A stretch of 64,000 nt of DNA. Origin: Atherix ibis. Taxonomy: Eukaryota; Arthropoda; Insecta; Diptera; Athericidae. Every line of letters begins with the position of its first letter. Position 1 is the first letter of the stretch. The DNA lies in the NCBI GenBank assembly GCA_958298945.1, contig OY282605.1, forward strand, positions 38,046,811 to 38,110,810. Direction: 5' to 3'. Positions 11,095 to 22,749 of this stretch are shown in pieces. The notes beneath the pieces were generated by a model, which saw nothing but the letters and a program-made list of their open reading frames with translations, did no database searches and had not been told where the DNA came from. Both the position numbers and the translations under genes were made by a program.

Positions 11095-12600
11095 GTTTTT
11101 TGTCATTTTTCTTTGTCACTACTTTTCAAGGTGCCATTTTGTTCTTAATATTTTAAAGGTGGCATTCTTTATTATTATTTTCAAGCCGCCATTTTGGTGT
11201 TATGACTTTTTAGGCATTTTTTACTTTCTATTATTTTAAAGGTATTATTTTGTTCTTATCATTTCCAAGACTTTATTTTTTGATATTAATTTTATGGCGA
11301 CATATTGTTCTTATCATTTTCAGTTATTTTTGTATTATAATTTTTAGGGCGTCATATTTTTTTGGTCCCTTTTAAAGTGTCATTTTGTTGATAATATTTT
11401 TAAGGCTCCATTTTTTTGTTATTACTTCAATTTTGCTGTTATTATTTTTAAGGTGTCATATTTTTCCTAATATTTTCAGAGATTCATTTAGCTGCTATTA
11501 TTTTTAAGCCTCTATTTTACTGTTATTATTTCTTAGATTCTATTTTATTGTTATCATTTTCAAGGCGCCATTTTGTTCTTAATATGTTCAAGGCGCCATT
11601 TTCCTGGTATTATTTTTCAAGGAACCGTTTTGTTGCTGCTATTTTACAAGGCTCCAATTTGCTGTTATTATTTCTAAGGCTTTATTTTTTAGTGCTATTT
11701 TTAAAGCGCCATTTTGTTTTTAATATTTTTAAGGCGCCACTATTTTTCTTAATATTAATTTTTTTATTAATATGTTCCATGGCTTCATTTTCTGTTATTA
11801 TTGTTATTATTACTTGCTGCTTTTTTCCAAGGCGCCATTTTGTTGCTATTATTCTTGAGACTCCATATTTCTGTTATTATTTCTCAGGCGCACTTTTTTG
11901 TTATCATTTTAAGGGCGCCATTTTGTTGTTAATATGATCAAGACGCCATTATTTTTCTTAATATTTTCAAGGGGCTATTTTTCTTTTAACAATTTCAAGG
12001 CACAATTTTCCTGTTATTACTTTCAAGGCACCATTTTGTTGCCGCTATTTTTCAAGGTGTTATTTTGTCGCTGCTATATTTTAAGGTGCCATTTTCTTAC
12101 TATTATTCTCGAGGCTCCATTTTTCTGTTATTATTTCTCAGCGCTATTATTTCTCAGCCGCTGATAACAAAATCATTTAGAAGGCGACATTGTGTTGTTA
12201 AAATATTCAAGGTGCCATTTTGTTGTTGTAATTACATTTTATTTTTAATATGTTGAAGGCGCCATAATTTTTCTTCATATTTTTAAGACGCAATTTTTTT
12301 TAAATAATTTTTAAGGTACTTTGTTGTTATCAAGGCGGCATTTTGTTGTTTTTATCTTCAAGGCGCTATTATTTTTGTTTATTTGCAAGCCGCCATATTT
12401 CTATTATTAATTTTAAGGCACCATTTCGATTTTATTATTCTTATGGCACTATTTTGTTCTTGTTATTTTCGATTATTTTTATTATTATTATTTTTAAAGT
12501 GCAATTTTGTTATTACAATTTTCAAAGATCCATTTTATTTTCATTACTTTTAAGATTCCTTTTTATTTTCACCATTTTCTAGGCACCATTTTGGTAAAAT
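11095..12600. repeat. Minisatellite array, 28-29 bp unit, about 50 copies
   Basis: The unit is close to CAAGGCGCCATTTTGTTG followed by TTATTATTTT. The GGCGCC core recurs at 11564, 11592, about 11621, 11650 and 11678, giving spacings of 28-29 bp, and the pattern continues degenerately to about 12595. Frames of 63 to 129 codons within it only translate the repeat, and because 28 and 29 are not multiples of three they change frame constantly. No flanking duplication seen. Confidence 0.9.
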
Positions 12601-13085
12601 GAATTTTAAAAAAAAGTGACATGTTGTTTTAAATGTAAACGTGTTCTCATATTTTTTAATTGTTTATATTTTCTGAGAAGGTAAAATAATACTCGTAAGG
12701 TGTTAAAAAATGCTTGTTAATTTCTGTAATTCTGCTATTGTGTAATATTTTTGTGATAAAAAAAATTACGAAAATGCAGAAAGGTTTAAATAAAAAAGGA
12801 ATCGTGGGTGAAACAGTTGTTTAAATTCTGAGCAATTTTATTATTAAATATTTTGAATTGGTTGTTGAGTTTTCAAGAAAGTGGTAAATATACCAACAAG
12901 CCATAAGAAAACGTACCTAAAATTCATGAAAATCGAAAAAAAAATATATTTTTCACTTTAAAAACTGACTTTAATTTTGTTTCTAAATTTTCTTATATTT
13001 TTTAAAGCGTTTTCGAATAAGAGTGATATGATTTCTTTTAAAAAAAAACACACACTAATTGTTATGGAAATTCAAAAGTTTTTTA
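12600..13085. other. AT-rich gene-free stretch
   Basis: Nothing recognised between the minisatellite and the family T transposase. Confidence 0.5.
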
Positions 13086-13109
13086 TTTAATCTGAATTAC
13101 AATCGATAC

Positions 13110-13820
13110 AATTAAGTTCTGAATAAAACGTCATTCAAATGGCCTCCACGACTTCTTTTGCAGGAACGAATTCGATGAACCCAATTTTCGAGCACTTTTT
13201 CCACTAAATCAAGTCGTATGTCATGAATAGCGCGTTCAACATTGACTTCTAAAGCTTGAAGAGAGCCTCCAACTTCAAATAACCACACAAGAAATAGTCT
13301 AATGGTGTTAAATCACAACTTCTTGGAGGCCATTCAATGTCACAATTTCTTGAAATAATCGAATCTACACACTTTTCTCGCAATAATTCGGTTGTTGTAC
13401 GTGCTGTGTGGCACGTAGCCCCGTTTTGTTGGAACCAGATGTTGTCAAGATCAACTTCTTCCAATTTCGGTCATAAAAAGTTGGTTATCATCGATCTATA
13501 CAGCTCTCCATTGACAGTAACGGTGTTACCAGCTTCATTTCGAAAGAAGTACGGACCGATGATTCCACCAGACCAAAAACCATACCAAACTGTCAATTTA
13601 GGTGAATGTAATGGGTGTTCATGAATAATTTGTGGATTTTCTTCGCACCAGAATCGACAGTTTTGTTTATTTATCGCAGATGAAAGTGATCGCACGAAAA
13701 GTTGCAATTGGAGAACGATTATTTTGATAATAAAATTGAATAATTTGTAAACGTTGTTCTTACGTATATCTCTCCATGATGAAATTGTAAACATTACTGA
13801 ATACAATGAAAAAAAAAGAG
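13110..13820 (-). pseudogene. Family T (Tc3-like) transposase, broken copy T2
   Basis: This is the clearest family T coding sequence. From 13660 downwards the minus strand gives NKQNCRFWCEENPQ, then PLHSPKLTVWYGFWSGGIIG, then NTVTVNGELYRSMI. A frame change leads to DNIWFQQNGATCHTA, WPPRSCDLTPLDYFLCGYLK, and a well-kept C-terminus with VEKVLENWVHRIRSCKRSRG then GHLND at about 13125. These are the motifs of insect elements usually labelled Tc3-like (IS630/Tc1/mariner superfamily, DDE_3 type). The first catalytic Asp region (FSDEAHF in relatives) is corrupted, the second is Asn (QQNGA), the third Asp (CDLTPLD) is kept. The N-terminal DNA-binding half is missing. Element ends not clearly found. 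Confidence 0.85.
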
Positions 13821-13829
13821 AGATCATGA

Positions 13830-14930
13830 CATATTACAAATGGCCGAAACGTCATTTAGAAATCATATTACTCTTATTGGAAAACCCTATATAAATTCAC
13901 AATAAATTAACATATTCTCTTATGTTTATTTGTTGTATAAATTTCATTAAAAACAATATCGTCAGCGCTTTAAAATAATATATCCGATTGCTTAGAATAA
14001 ATTAACATCAACCTTAACCTAAAGGACTAAAGAAAAAAATATAATAAATATAAATTTTCTTTGATTTCAATAAATTAATAAAAATTATTATTTTATTGTC
14101 TGCATGTAAAAGTTTATATAATAAAGAAAATTCTGCTCTTAAGCATCACTAAATCAAAGTTTTCTAAATTTACTATTCACCATAAGTTTATGAGAATTTG
14201 TTGTTAAGAAAAATATTTAATTAATTCACAAGTTTATAATTTGTACATTTATTATTTAGAAGAGATTTCCGTTTAACCAAAAGAGAATTGTAATAATTTT
14301 ATTTATGAATTCATCTTTTAAAGTATATTCTGCATAATATTTTAACCATTCTGATTATAGTGAATAAATGGCAATAGAATATATTAACGCAAGTGGAAAT
14401 TTTCAATCCGGTAGGAATTTTTGTGTTAGTTCTAAAAAAAAACTGCTAATTTATCTGCATAATTTCGATGTATAATATTTTCGAGTATAATTAAAAAATT
14501 AGTCAAATCGATTTGGAAATTTTTTCAATAGAACAAAAACACAAATTAGGCTTGCTGGCTCTCGTAAATATGGGAAAATCACAGAAGTGTGGCCGCATAA
14601 AAATTAAGCACCTGCTTTTTAGTTAGTGGTCAACAAAGCGTAATTATTTGAATTGTTTCCTGAGATTCCAAGAAATATTTTTTAAAAAATTTTCCTATCT
14701 CATTAATAAGAGTAATTATTTTTATAATTTTCCAGCTGTTATTTGCTTTTAAATATTAATTTCGAAAAATTACTATTGTTTAGATTTTAAATTTCATTCC
14801 AATTTTTACAAGTTTGCTTGTAATTTTTTAGGATTTCATCAAAAATACCGATGATAAAGTTATATCCAACTTAAGCTTCAGAATATTAAAATACCTTAAA
14901 TAAAATACATTTTGAATTCCGATTTTAATC
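13830..14930. other. AT-rich gene-free stretch
   Basis: No element or ORF recognised. Confidence 0.5.
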
Positions 14931-14934
14931 TGAC

Positions 14935-16078
14935 TTCTGGGAGGGCACGATCCGTTTGAGATAATTTTTAAGGATTTCTTCGAACATTTACGGCTATAAT
15001 AAGGTCATTACTGGGCGGATGTTGATTTTTAAATGGTCCTAAATTTGAGAATTATCTGAGTAAATAAAAAAAAATTTTTTTTTATATAGACCTATAAGAG
15101 AAAGTCTAACGGCGTCAAATTGCACGATCTTGTAAAGCCAATTGACACTACTAAACCTAACAATTTTTTCCTCAATAAAATCGAAATTCGGCATGTTGTA
15201 TGGCTCGTGGTGCTGTCTTTGTGAAACCACATAAGATCCAGATTAATATCTTCAAGTTCATTCCAAAAAAAAAAAACGGTTATCATACGCAGAATTGACT
15301 GAACGATTCTTCTTCTTCATTTTCAAAGACATATGATCAAATGGCATGTTCAGACCAAAAACGCACACAACTCTTGTGGGTTTTCGGAGCCTCATATATG
15401 GAAACTTTCCTTATTTACGAAACGAGGCTATGGTAGAATTATCTAATTTGTAGAAAGTTTTTACAATTTTAAGGTGCAATAATGGCCATTTTGTAGTCGC
15501 TTGTGCTATAATGGCTTTTCCACAGTCATTTGTGGGTTTTCAGAGCCTCATAAACGACAATTTTGATTATTTACATATCCGGCAAGTGATAAATAAGCCT
15601 CATCGCTGAAGAACATTTTCCATGAAAGAGCGCGAAACGAGGCTACGGCAGAATCATCTAATTTGTAGAAAGTTTTTACAATTTTAACGTGCTATAATGG
15701 CTACTCCACAGTTAGTTGTGGTTTTTCAGAGCCTCATAAATGACAATTTTGATTATTTAGAAATGAACCTCATCGCTGAAGAAAATTATGCACGAAACAG
15801 TGCGAAACGAGGCTATGGCAGAATCATCTAATTTGTAGAAAGTTTTTACAATTTTGACGTATTATAATGACTTCTCTGTAGTCGCTTGTGCGTTTTCAGA
15901 GTATTGTATTGACGTAGCTGCCCAAAAAGAAATAAACAGTTTCAGCCTCCAATTTACATATAATTTTAACAAGTTATTGTAAAATGGCGAACTTTGACTT
16001 GAGCAAATGTCACTTTGGATGACATATATATGTGACAGCTGTCAAATGACAAATCTTTTCTTTCCGAACAACAAAATT
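14935..16078 (-). mobile_element. Family T element (T3) with internal tandem amplification
   Basis: Minus-strand remnants include LMWFHKDSTTSHTT (second catalytic region, Asp kept) and CNLTPLDFLL (third region) at 15095-15260. The right end has GTGACAGCTGTCAAATGAC at about 16031 and an end like CTTTCCGAACAACAAAATT at about 16060. Between them the stretch from the NPQVTV coding region to the noncoding GAGGCTACGGCAGAATC block is present three times. The left end is indistinct. Confidence 0.75.
15330..15910. repeat. Tandem triplication inside T3
   Basis: The block AACGAGGCTATGGTAGAAT (with small changes) starts at 15421, 15636 and 15806, each time followed by CTAATTTGTAGAAAGTTTTT. Units are about 215 and 170 bp. 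Confidence 0.8.
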
Positions 16079-16079
16079 A

Positions 16080-17445
16080 ATAATCTTTTACATGGTTTTT
16101 GGTTAAATTTAATCAAAATAAAAGTTTTAGAAATGGTAAACATTTAAATTTTAAAATAATGTCAATTAACGTCCATGTGACAGTCAATAGTCTCGAGTAA
16201 GTTTTGACATTGTACCTCAACCTGTAAATATTTTGTTTTGAGATGCATACTTCCTATTGTTTATAAACCACAAAATACTTCCTTAATTTTTTTTTTAGGT
16301 CAAAATTTTCTTACCAGAATTGTGAGCTTAAAATTAATTTAAATTTTTACTATAGGAAAATCCAAAGAAAAAAACTTTTATTTGTTAAATAATATAAGCG
16401 ATCTTATGTAGTAATGTATTGTCATAAAAATGATTACAAATAGAGTAAATTGTTCAATGACAATTGTTTTAATTATTTTTTAATAGTCTTTTAATAATGT
16501 GCTTGTTAATAAACGTAATTTTAATAAATATATAACCACAAATAAGAAATATCTTAGTTGGCATTTGAGTAATATTGTACTTATTAGCAACAATAGTAAA
16601 ATTCCTTTTTTTCTACAATTTTTCTTTGGTTATCTTATAGAATAAAAACATTGATTATATTTTGTTAAGATTGGAATCGTTTTCTGGCTTCGTATCCTGC
16701 GATAGATGATAAGGAAAATATTGTAGTATCAAAAACGGAAATAAGAAACCATTTAAATTTCACACCACCCAAGAGACGGAGTACATTTTTCCTATTAATA
16801 AAATTCAATAAAAAAAAAGAGAGAATTATATGAAGCCCCAAAATTAAGTTCTCCTCTAACAAATCATCAGCAATGGATTTTTATTGATTTCCGTTGATTA
16901 TAAGGCAATCGTAGAAATTTTTAATGAAACTTACCATAATTACATTGTGGATTTGTTGAATTTTATAATATTTTGTAATCTTCGGAAAACGTTTCAATTT
17001 ACATATTTCGTTTCTATTGAATTACGAAATTCTATCAGTTCAAATTCCCTTCTTGAATCGAAGAATATATCAGGCGATATTGTTTGTTTTCTTTTTCTTA
17101 ATGTTTCTAGGTTATTTTTTTTTATAATAAAATTTCAACATTTCGTTTTTATTCTGTGGTTAATAGGTTGCAGTAGTTTTAATGTTGATGTTTTTCTATA
17201 ATATTCTTACAACTTATAATAAGTGAGGGAATTTGTTTCGTAATTTATGAGGATTAGTTAAATATTAAAGAGAAATCATTGTTCGGAAAGGTTTTGGAAT
17301 TTTCATATAATTTTAACTAAATTTATTTTATAAACAGTAAAACTAACGATGGTATTTTTTAAAAACTGCTTGTTATTCAAAAAAAAATTAACAAAAACAT
17401 ATTGTAATATAAAATTAGTAGCAAAATAGTTTTTTTTAAGGCTTA
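16080..17445. other. AT-rich gene-free stretch
   Basis: No recognised element. Frames of 65 and 105 codons around 16665-17201 are rich in Phe, Ile, Leu and Asn, as expected for translated A/T-rich DNA. Confidence 0.5.
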
Positions 17446-17449
17446 AAAT

Positions 17450-18365
17450 AAGCATAAAACTCTAAAATCTAATTTATTGTATTTTTTAGCAATTGAATAA
17501 ATTCCAAATGGTCTGTCAGAAAAAAATGGTCTATTTAAGAGAGAGTTTTCTCTCTTAAATACTCCATAGATGGTTCTGTGCACAAAAATGCACGTTTTAT
17601 ATCTGAAAGCACTTGTGTTGCCAAATTTTAGGCACAACACATGTGTTGGCTAAAAAAAACCTCAGAAAAAGGTGTTTAAAAAGAACAGTCCAAAATTAAA
17701 AATTTATTATATTTTTTTAGTTCTATTGCAATTGTGCAATGGAATAAATTCCGAATGGTCTGTTATATGAGCTTTTTCGAGTTACCTCATAAAAATATGA
17801 GCTTTTTCGAGTTACCTCATACTCTCCATAGATGTCTCTGTACATGAATATGCACTTTTGCCTGTGTAAGAACACGTGTTGCTACTTCTTTTTCAAAATA
17901 TTTCGAAAACTAGCAAAATATAATTATTTGAGGCAAACAAATAAAAAAATCCAAAATCCAATTTATTATTTTTTTGTCTATTGCAATTGCGCAATCGAAA
18001 AATTCCGAATGGTATGTGAGAAGAAAATGTTCTTTCTTGAGTTACCTCAAACTCTCCATAGATGGCTCTGTATACAAATATGCACGTTTGGATGTGTAAG
18101 AACACGTGTTGCCACTTCTTTTTGAAAATATTTTGAAAACTAGCAAAATAGAATTATTTGACGCAAACAAATAAACAAAACTCCAAAATCCAATTTATTA
18201 TATTTTGTTGTCTATTGCAATTGAGCAATCGAATAAATTCCGAATGGTCTGTTAGAAGAAATGAGCTTTTTCGAGTTACCTGGTACTCTCCATAGATGAC
18301 TCTGCGTACAAATCTGCACGTTTGCTTCTGTAGAAACACGTGTTCTCACTCTTTTTAAATAGAAA
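17450..18365. repeat. Satellite S array, four units of about 230 bp
   Basis: CTCCATAGATG occurs at 17562, 17824, 18054 and 18288 (spacings 262, 230, 234). Each unit also has CCAATTTATTATATTTTTTG-like sequence, TTGCAATTG, GAATAAATTCCGAATGGTCT, GAGCTTTTTCGAGTTACCT and AACACGTGTTGCCACTTC. The longer second unit is explained by a local duplication of ATGAGCTTTTTCGAGTTACC near 17768 and 17796. Frames within it are repeat translations. Confidence 0.9.
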
Positions 18366-18369
18366 CACT

Positions 18370-19330
18370 ATAAAAAAAATTAGCTAGAAAAGAACAGTTG
18401 TAAAAAAAATGACCATTTTGCACTTTCTCATTTTAATACTCCCATTAAAAAATGAAAATAAAATGACAATTTTTCTTTTTAAAAATTCTAACTGTATTAT
18501 GTTTGTTCTTATCGACAAACATCAATAAGTAGGCCACCAAACTAGTCGTGAAAAAGAATTTTTTGTTGTTGCTATATTAAAAATTCCAAATGAATTCACT
18601 AAAAAAAAACAGTTCTTGCACAGTAAATAACTGTCGGTCAAATTCAAGTTATGATCAGATCTTATTTTTTTCCGCATAATTTACTGGAACTCCTTTCCAG
18701 TTAGCCTATTTATATTGGTATTAAAATTGCCCATTGCTTATGCATTTATGTAAAGTATAGTTTAGTCAATATGGGATTTTTTTGTTGTTCCGTCTATCAT
18801 ATGGATTTGCATAATTACAACAACAACAACAAAAAATAAGGTAAAAAGTCAACGGTAAAAAAAGTATGGTATATTTATTGTTGTTGGGGAAAGGAAGGGG
18901 GGGGGGGGGGGTGTCAGTAACATTCACCAACAAGAATAGAAAATAAAAATAAAAGAGAAAAATTATGTCAAGAAACTTTTTTTTTGGAGAGAAAATAAAG
19001 ATTGGGGTGCGGAGCGCACTGATGAAAAGAATAAAGTTCAGAATTATTTGTGGAGGCATACATAATTCTAATCACGAATTTTCCATAGAATATATTATAT
19101 ACAATAAACTATTGACAATGGAGAAACTTAAGAACTTGTTTATATAGAAAGTAGATATTATTTTTTTTTTTTGAAAATTAACTAAGCAGTTTTAAAAGTA
19201 TTCGAAATAAAAATATTTAAAAAAGAGGTTATGCCATTTTGATGATTTTTTCTTTTTAAGTTTTAGTTTAAATTTTTGATATGATAGCAAGTGAAAATTA
19301 GCAAAGAATAGAATTTTATTCTACAGAAGA
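18370..19330. other. AT-rich stretch with simple repeats
   Basis: No gene recognised. It contains an ACAACAACAACAAC tract near 18815 and a 15-nt G run at 18897-18911. Confidence 0.5.
18897..18911 (+). repeat. Homopolymer G run
   Basis: Fifteen consecutive G residues in otherwise A/T-rich DNA, preceded by GGGGAAAGGAA. It is a potential quadruplex former and a likely site of sequencing or assembly length error. Confidence 0.9.
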
Positions 19331-20130
19331 AAAAAAGAAACGTGGGAAAACCCCCAACAACAATAACAACAGTAGAACCACAGTTTCGAACAGCTTTAGA
19401 AGTTGAAGTGAAGTCAGCGAATTTAAATGGCTTGTCTGCATTTAACTGTTCGTTGTTGAGAATAACGGCTAAGAAAAACGATTTATCAACGAATTGAAGA
19501 AGAGAGAGAAAGAAAGAAGGAACAACATTTCGACTTGGGTTCATTGACTTCTCTTTTCCTTCTTCTTCTTTAATTTGTTCTTGTTCTTGTTCTCCTTCTG
19601 ATTTTTCCTCTTCGTTGATTGTTTATTTTTTTTTCATTAACTTTGATTTCGAAATGGTGTGAGTTTATATTCTCGTTATTCAAATATTAAAAGTGCAAAT
19701 AAACGAACGGTTAAAAGCATTCTTTAAATGGAAAGTCAATAAAAATTACCCTTTCGCACACGAAATCAGAGAACTATTGTTATATGAAAATAGTAAAATT
19801 TAAATTAAAATAATAGTTTTAATTATAATAAACAATAAATAATAATACAAAGAAAATAATTTTTCGAACAATAAATAATAAATTGAATAGTAAACAATAA
19901 TGAGTAAATGTTATCGCTTAGCATTAATAGCGGTAGACGTTTAAGAGTGCAATCATAAAAAAGCAAACAGAAAAAGAAGAAGAAGACGCAGTGTCAGCAG
20001 CAACAGCAGCAGCAGCAGCATCCAGTAGTGTGGCGTTTCAAATATAAACAGTCTGGACAAAAAAGGAAGTGCATCTACAATCCCAAAAAGAAAACAAAAA
20101 TTATAAATCAGTCTGCCACCCCCCCCCTGT
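19330..20130. other. Low-copy block, possible host 5' untranslated or promoter DNA
   Basis: Composition differs from the AT-rich flanks: GAA/CTT-rich tracts at 19490-19620, and a GAAGAAGAAG tract followed by CAGCAGCAACAGCAGCAGC at 19975-20020. CAG-rich and A-rich stretches like this are common in 5' leaders and first exons of insect regulatory genes. A plus frame over the CAG tract reads as an Ala run ending in SSSVAFQI and a stop. No start, splice pair or protein family could be established. Confidence 0.25.
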
Positions 20131-20850
20131 CCTGTTTTCCTATGCATTTATATAAATATATGCACATGTACATTTATTGTTTATTTATATTTGCACTATC
20201 GTTGGCGATTTGCTTTCTTAACAAGTCCGTTTAAATAATTTCTGTTTATCGAAAGAAAGTAAAGAAAATCTTATTCTCAGAGTAGACTAAACATAACAGT
20301 TAAACAAAAAAAAGAACCAATTCTCTTTTTTTTTGCTCAGACAATAATAACAGAGTAGAAAAAAGATTTCGAGAACTGCTGATTAAATATTTTACATTTT
20401 TTCTGTATATGCATTTATGATCGTTTAAAATTTAAAAAAACAAAAACAAAAATCGGGGGATATTTTCTGAATTAATTTTAATTGTTTTTTATTTATTGTA
20501 TAAATTAAAAAAAAAATGTTTTTAAAAAGATTCTATCTGCAATTTGGTTAGAGATTGTTAAATGTGCCTTTGTAAAAGGATTGTCCAGTTTGTGTATCGG
20601 AAAGTATAATTACATAAAATACAATTAATATAAAGAATTTTCAAAAATTTTCATTTTAATATATTATAACTGAGTATTTGCCATTTTATACGTTATTTGA
20701 ATGACCGTTAAAAGATTTCTGTTGCAGAAATCGATGTTTTTCAGGTACATTTTTTAATGGCTTTTTCATTAATTTTCGGCTGTTATTTAGCCATTACTTG
20801 ATGGATGTTGGTTTTTAAATCCTCTATACTAGTCCTAAGATCATTCCTTT
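20130..20850. other. AT-rich gene-free stretch
   Basis: No element or ORF recognised. Confidence 0.5.
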
Positions 20851-20948
20851 TCAACTGACACTTTCAAGTAAACGTTTCCAACGAACTCTATAATATTAGC
20901 TGGTGTACCACAGGGAACTATACTTGGACCCATCCTCTATAATATTTA

Positions 20949-22211
20949 TGAGGTCTGTTCAAAAAGTATCGCGAATTTTAAATTTCCGCGGGTTACGTAT
21001 ATTCGTTTTTTTTTGTGGCGTTATGTTGGTACTCATATCTCTCACTTATGCTACCAAGTTCGGCCATTTTGAATGTTCAGTTAATTTTTGACAGCTGCTT
21101 TGCTTGCACGTGTTTTGGCTCATCTTCGATTATTTGCCATTCCAAAAAATGGATCAAAGAATCTGTATCAAATTTTGTGTAAAAAACAAAATTAATTTGG
21201 CGGACGCATTCCGAATGTTGACTGTATCATATGGTGATGCTACTTTGGACCGAAGCAACGTTTATCGGTGGTACGAAATGTTCTCAGAGGGCCGAGAAGA
21301 TGTAAACGACGAAAAGCGTGCCGGACGGTCGAGCACGTTAACAACAGACGAAAACATTGATGAATTGAAGAAAATAGTATTGGCCAATCGTCGAATCATC
21401 GTTAGAGAAGTTGCTGAGAACTTATACATATCGATTGGCTCGTGCCAAAATTGCTCAATTTTGACCAAAAACAGCATCGTATTAACATTGCTAAGGAGCT
21501 GTTGGACTCTCTTCCCGACGACCCAAATTTGCTCCAGGGTCATAACTGGTGACGAATCATAGCTTTATGGTTATGACGTGGAAACCAAAGCTCAATCGTC
21601 CCAATGGAAGCGGCCGCACGAGCCAAGACCGAAAAAAACGCACCAAGTTTGGTCGAATGTGAAGGTTTTGCTTACAGTTTTCTTCGATTGCAGGGTCGTG
21701 GTGCATCATGAGTTCTTGCCACAGGGTAGAACGGTCAATAAGGAATATTACTCGCAAGTTATGCGCAAGTCGCGCGAAGCAATCCGCCAGAAACGGCCGG
21801 ACTTTTGGAAGAACAAAAATTGGCTTTTGCACCATGATAACGCCCCTGCTCACGCATCGTTGCTTGTGCACGAATTTTTGGCCAAAAACAACACACTAAT
21901 AATGACGCAGCTAACGTATTTCCCAGATCTGGCACCCTGTGACTTTTTCTTGTTATCGAAACTGAAGAGCCCCGTGAAAGGACAACGCTACACTACGATT
22001 GAGAAGATAAAGACGGCATCGAAGGAGGAGCTGAACAAGATCACAAAAAATGATTTTTTGAAGGGCTTCGAGGATTGGAAAAAACGTTGGCACAAGTGTA
22101 TAATATCTGGTGGGGATTACTTTGAAGGGGACAAAATAGATATTCATGAATAAATAAGTAATTTTTGAAGAAAAAAACACAAAATTCACGATACTCCTTG
22201 AACAGACCTTG
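20949..22211 (+). mobile_element. Mariner A copy A5, near full length
   Basis: A 1263-bp element, the usual mariner size, flanked by TA at 20947-20948 and 22212-22213. The ends are imperfect inverted repeats of about 30 bp (GAGGTCTGTTCAAAAAGTAT at left; ATACTCCTTGAACAGACC at right). It has a 5' leader of about 200 bp, a single transposase gene and a short 3' tail. It is the only copy in the window with both the N-terminal DNA-binding half and the full catalytic half, and it lies inside a jockey RT gene. Confidence 0.92.
21149..22153 (+). pseudogene. Mariner A transposase (DD34D), disabled
   Basis: The ATG at 21149 starts MDQRICIKFC, giving a 334-codon reading to the stop at 22151-22153 (family length is about 345). 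The N-terminus has the helix-turn-helix region with SNVYRWYEMFSEGREDV and DEKRAGRSS. Catalytic residues: Asp in ITGDE at 21551, Asp in HHDNAPAH at 21836, Asp in LAPCDFF at 21941. The last two are 35 codons apart, so 34 residues lie between them: this shows DD34D mariner directly. Two lesions: about 21442-21537 is out of frame after a small deletion and returns to frame, and codon 138 (21560-21562) is TAG where a Trp is expected. The C-terminus is GDYFEGDKIDIHE. Inactive, but close to intact. Confidence 0.9.
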
Positions 22212-22749
22212 TATACATCCGATATGCCAATCTGTCCCAATACGTTTTTTGTGATGATACGGCTTGCATTGCATGCCCAACATGCTCCTGAAATTCTCCA
22301 AATCCAAATCCAAACCCTCCAGAACTAGTCGATAATAAGCGTCAATGAACGTGAATCTACCCACGTAACTTTTACTATCATCCATGAATCATGTCCTCCC
22401 ATACACCTTACTGGCAGCGAAACATCACAACACACCGAAGGACTGAACTAAGATAAATGTTTAACATGGAATCGAAACACAAAACTTAAAAGACAAGAAC
22501 TAAAAAGACGATACCTACAACTACTTTGACTCTAGACAAACGTTCTAAACTCAAACTTTTGTACAATCTTCTACTGAAACCCATATGGACTTACGGGCTA
22601 GAACTCTGTGGTCCTACTAAGACCTCTAATTCCCATTCGAATCCAATCCCTTCAATCAAAACTATTCCGTACTATTCTCTACACTCCCTTTTATGTTCCC
22701 AATACTGTTATCCACCATCATCTCAAAGAAAAACAATTTTTTGCAAAAT

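Larger units (their letters stand above)
20850..22745 (+). mobile_element. Jockey-type non-LTR retrotransposon RT gene, interrupted by mariner A5
   Basis: Just before the mariner, 20900-20946 encodes AGVPQGTILGPILYNIY, RT motif B of jockey-clade elements. After the mariner, from 22214, the frame resumes as YTSDMPICPN and then, with frameshifts and stops, residues matching the region after the catalytic FADD box, HVTFT, DKCLTW, KLKLLYNLLLKPIWTYGLE and the SN..IQS segment to about 22740. The catalytic FADD box reads as FVMIRLA, so it is lost. The order of motifs on the two sides shows one element split at a TA. The 5' part and the poly(A) end are missing. Confidence 0.8.

Noticed and set aside
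11548..12582. Several open frames of 63-129 codons rich in Phe, Leu and Tyr, suggesting membrane proteins
   Set aside because: They are translations of the 28-29 bp minisatellite, whose unit is not a multiple of three. The open frames follow the repeat, not a gene.
16884..17201. 105-codon frame as a membrane protein gene
   Set aside because: Composition is what A/T-rich filler gives (Phe, Ile, Leu, Asn, Ser). No motif, and the start lies in an AT desert.
17450..18365. CRISPR-like array of repeats
   Set aside because: Units of about 230 bp are similar over their whole length, with no short constant repeat alternating with unique spacers, and the setting is an animal genome. It is a satellite.
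21262..21543. Minus-strand frames across mariner A5 as genes
   Set aside because: They are antisense shadows of the transposase coding strand.
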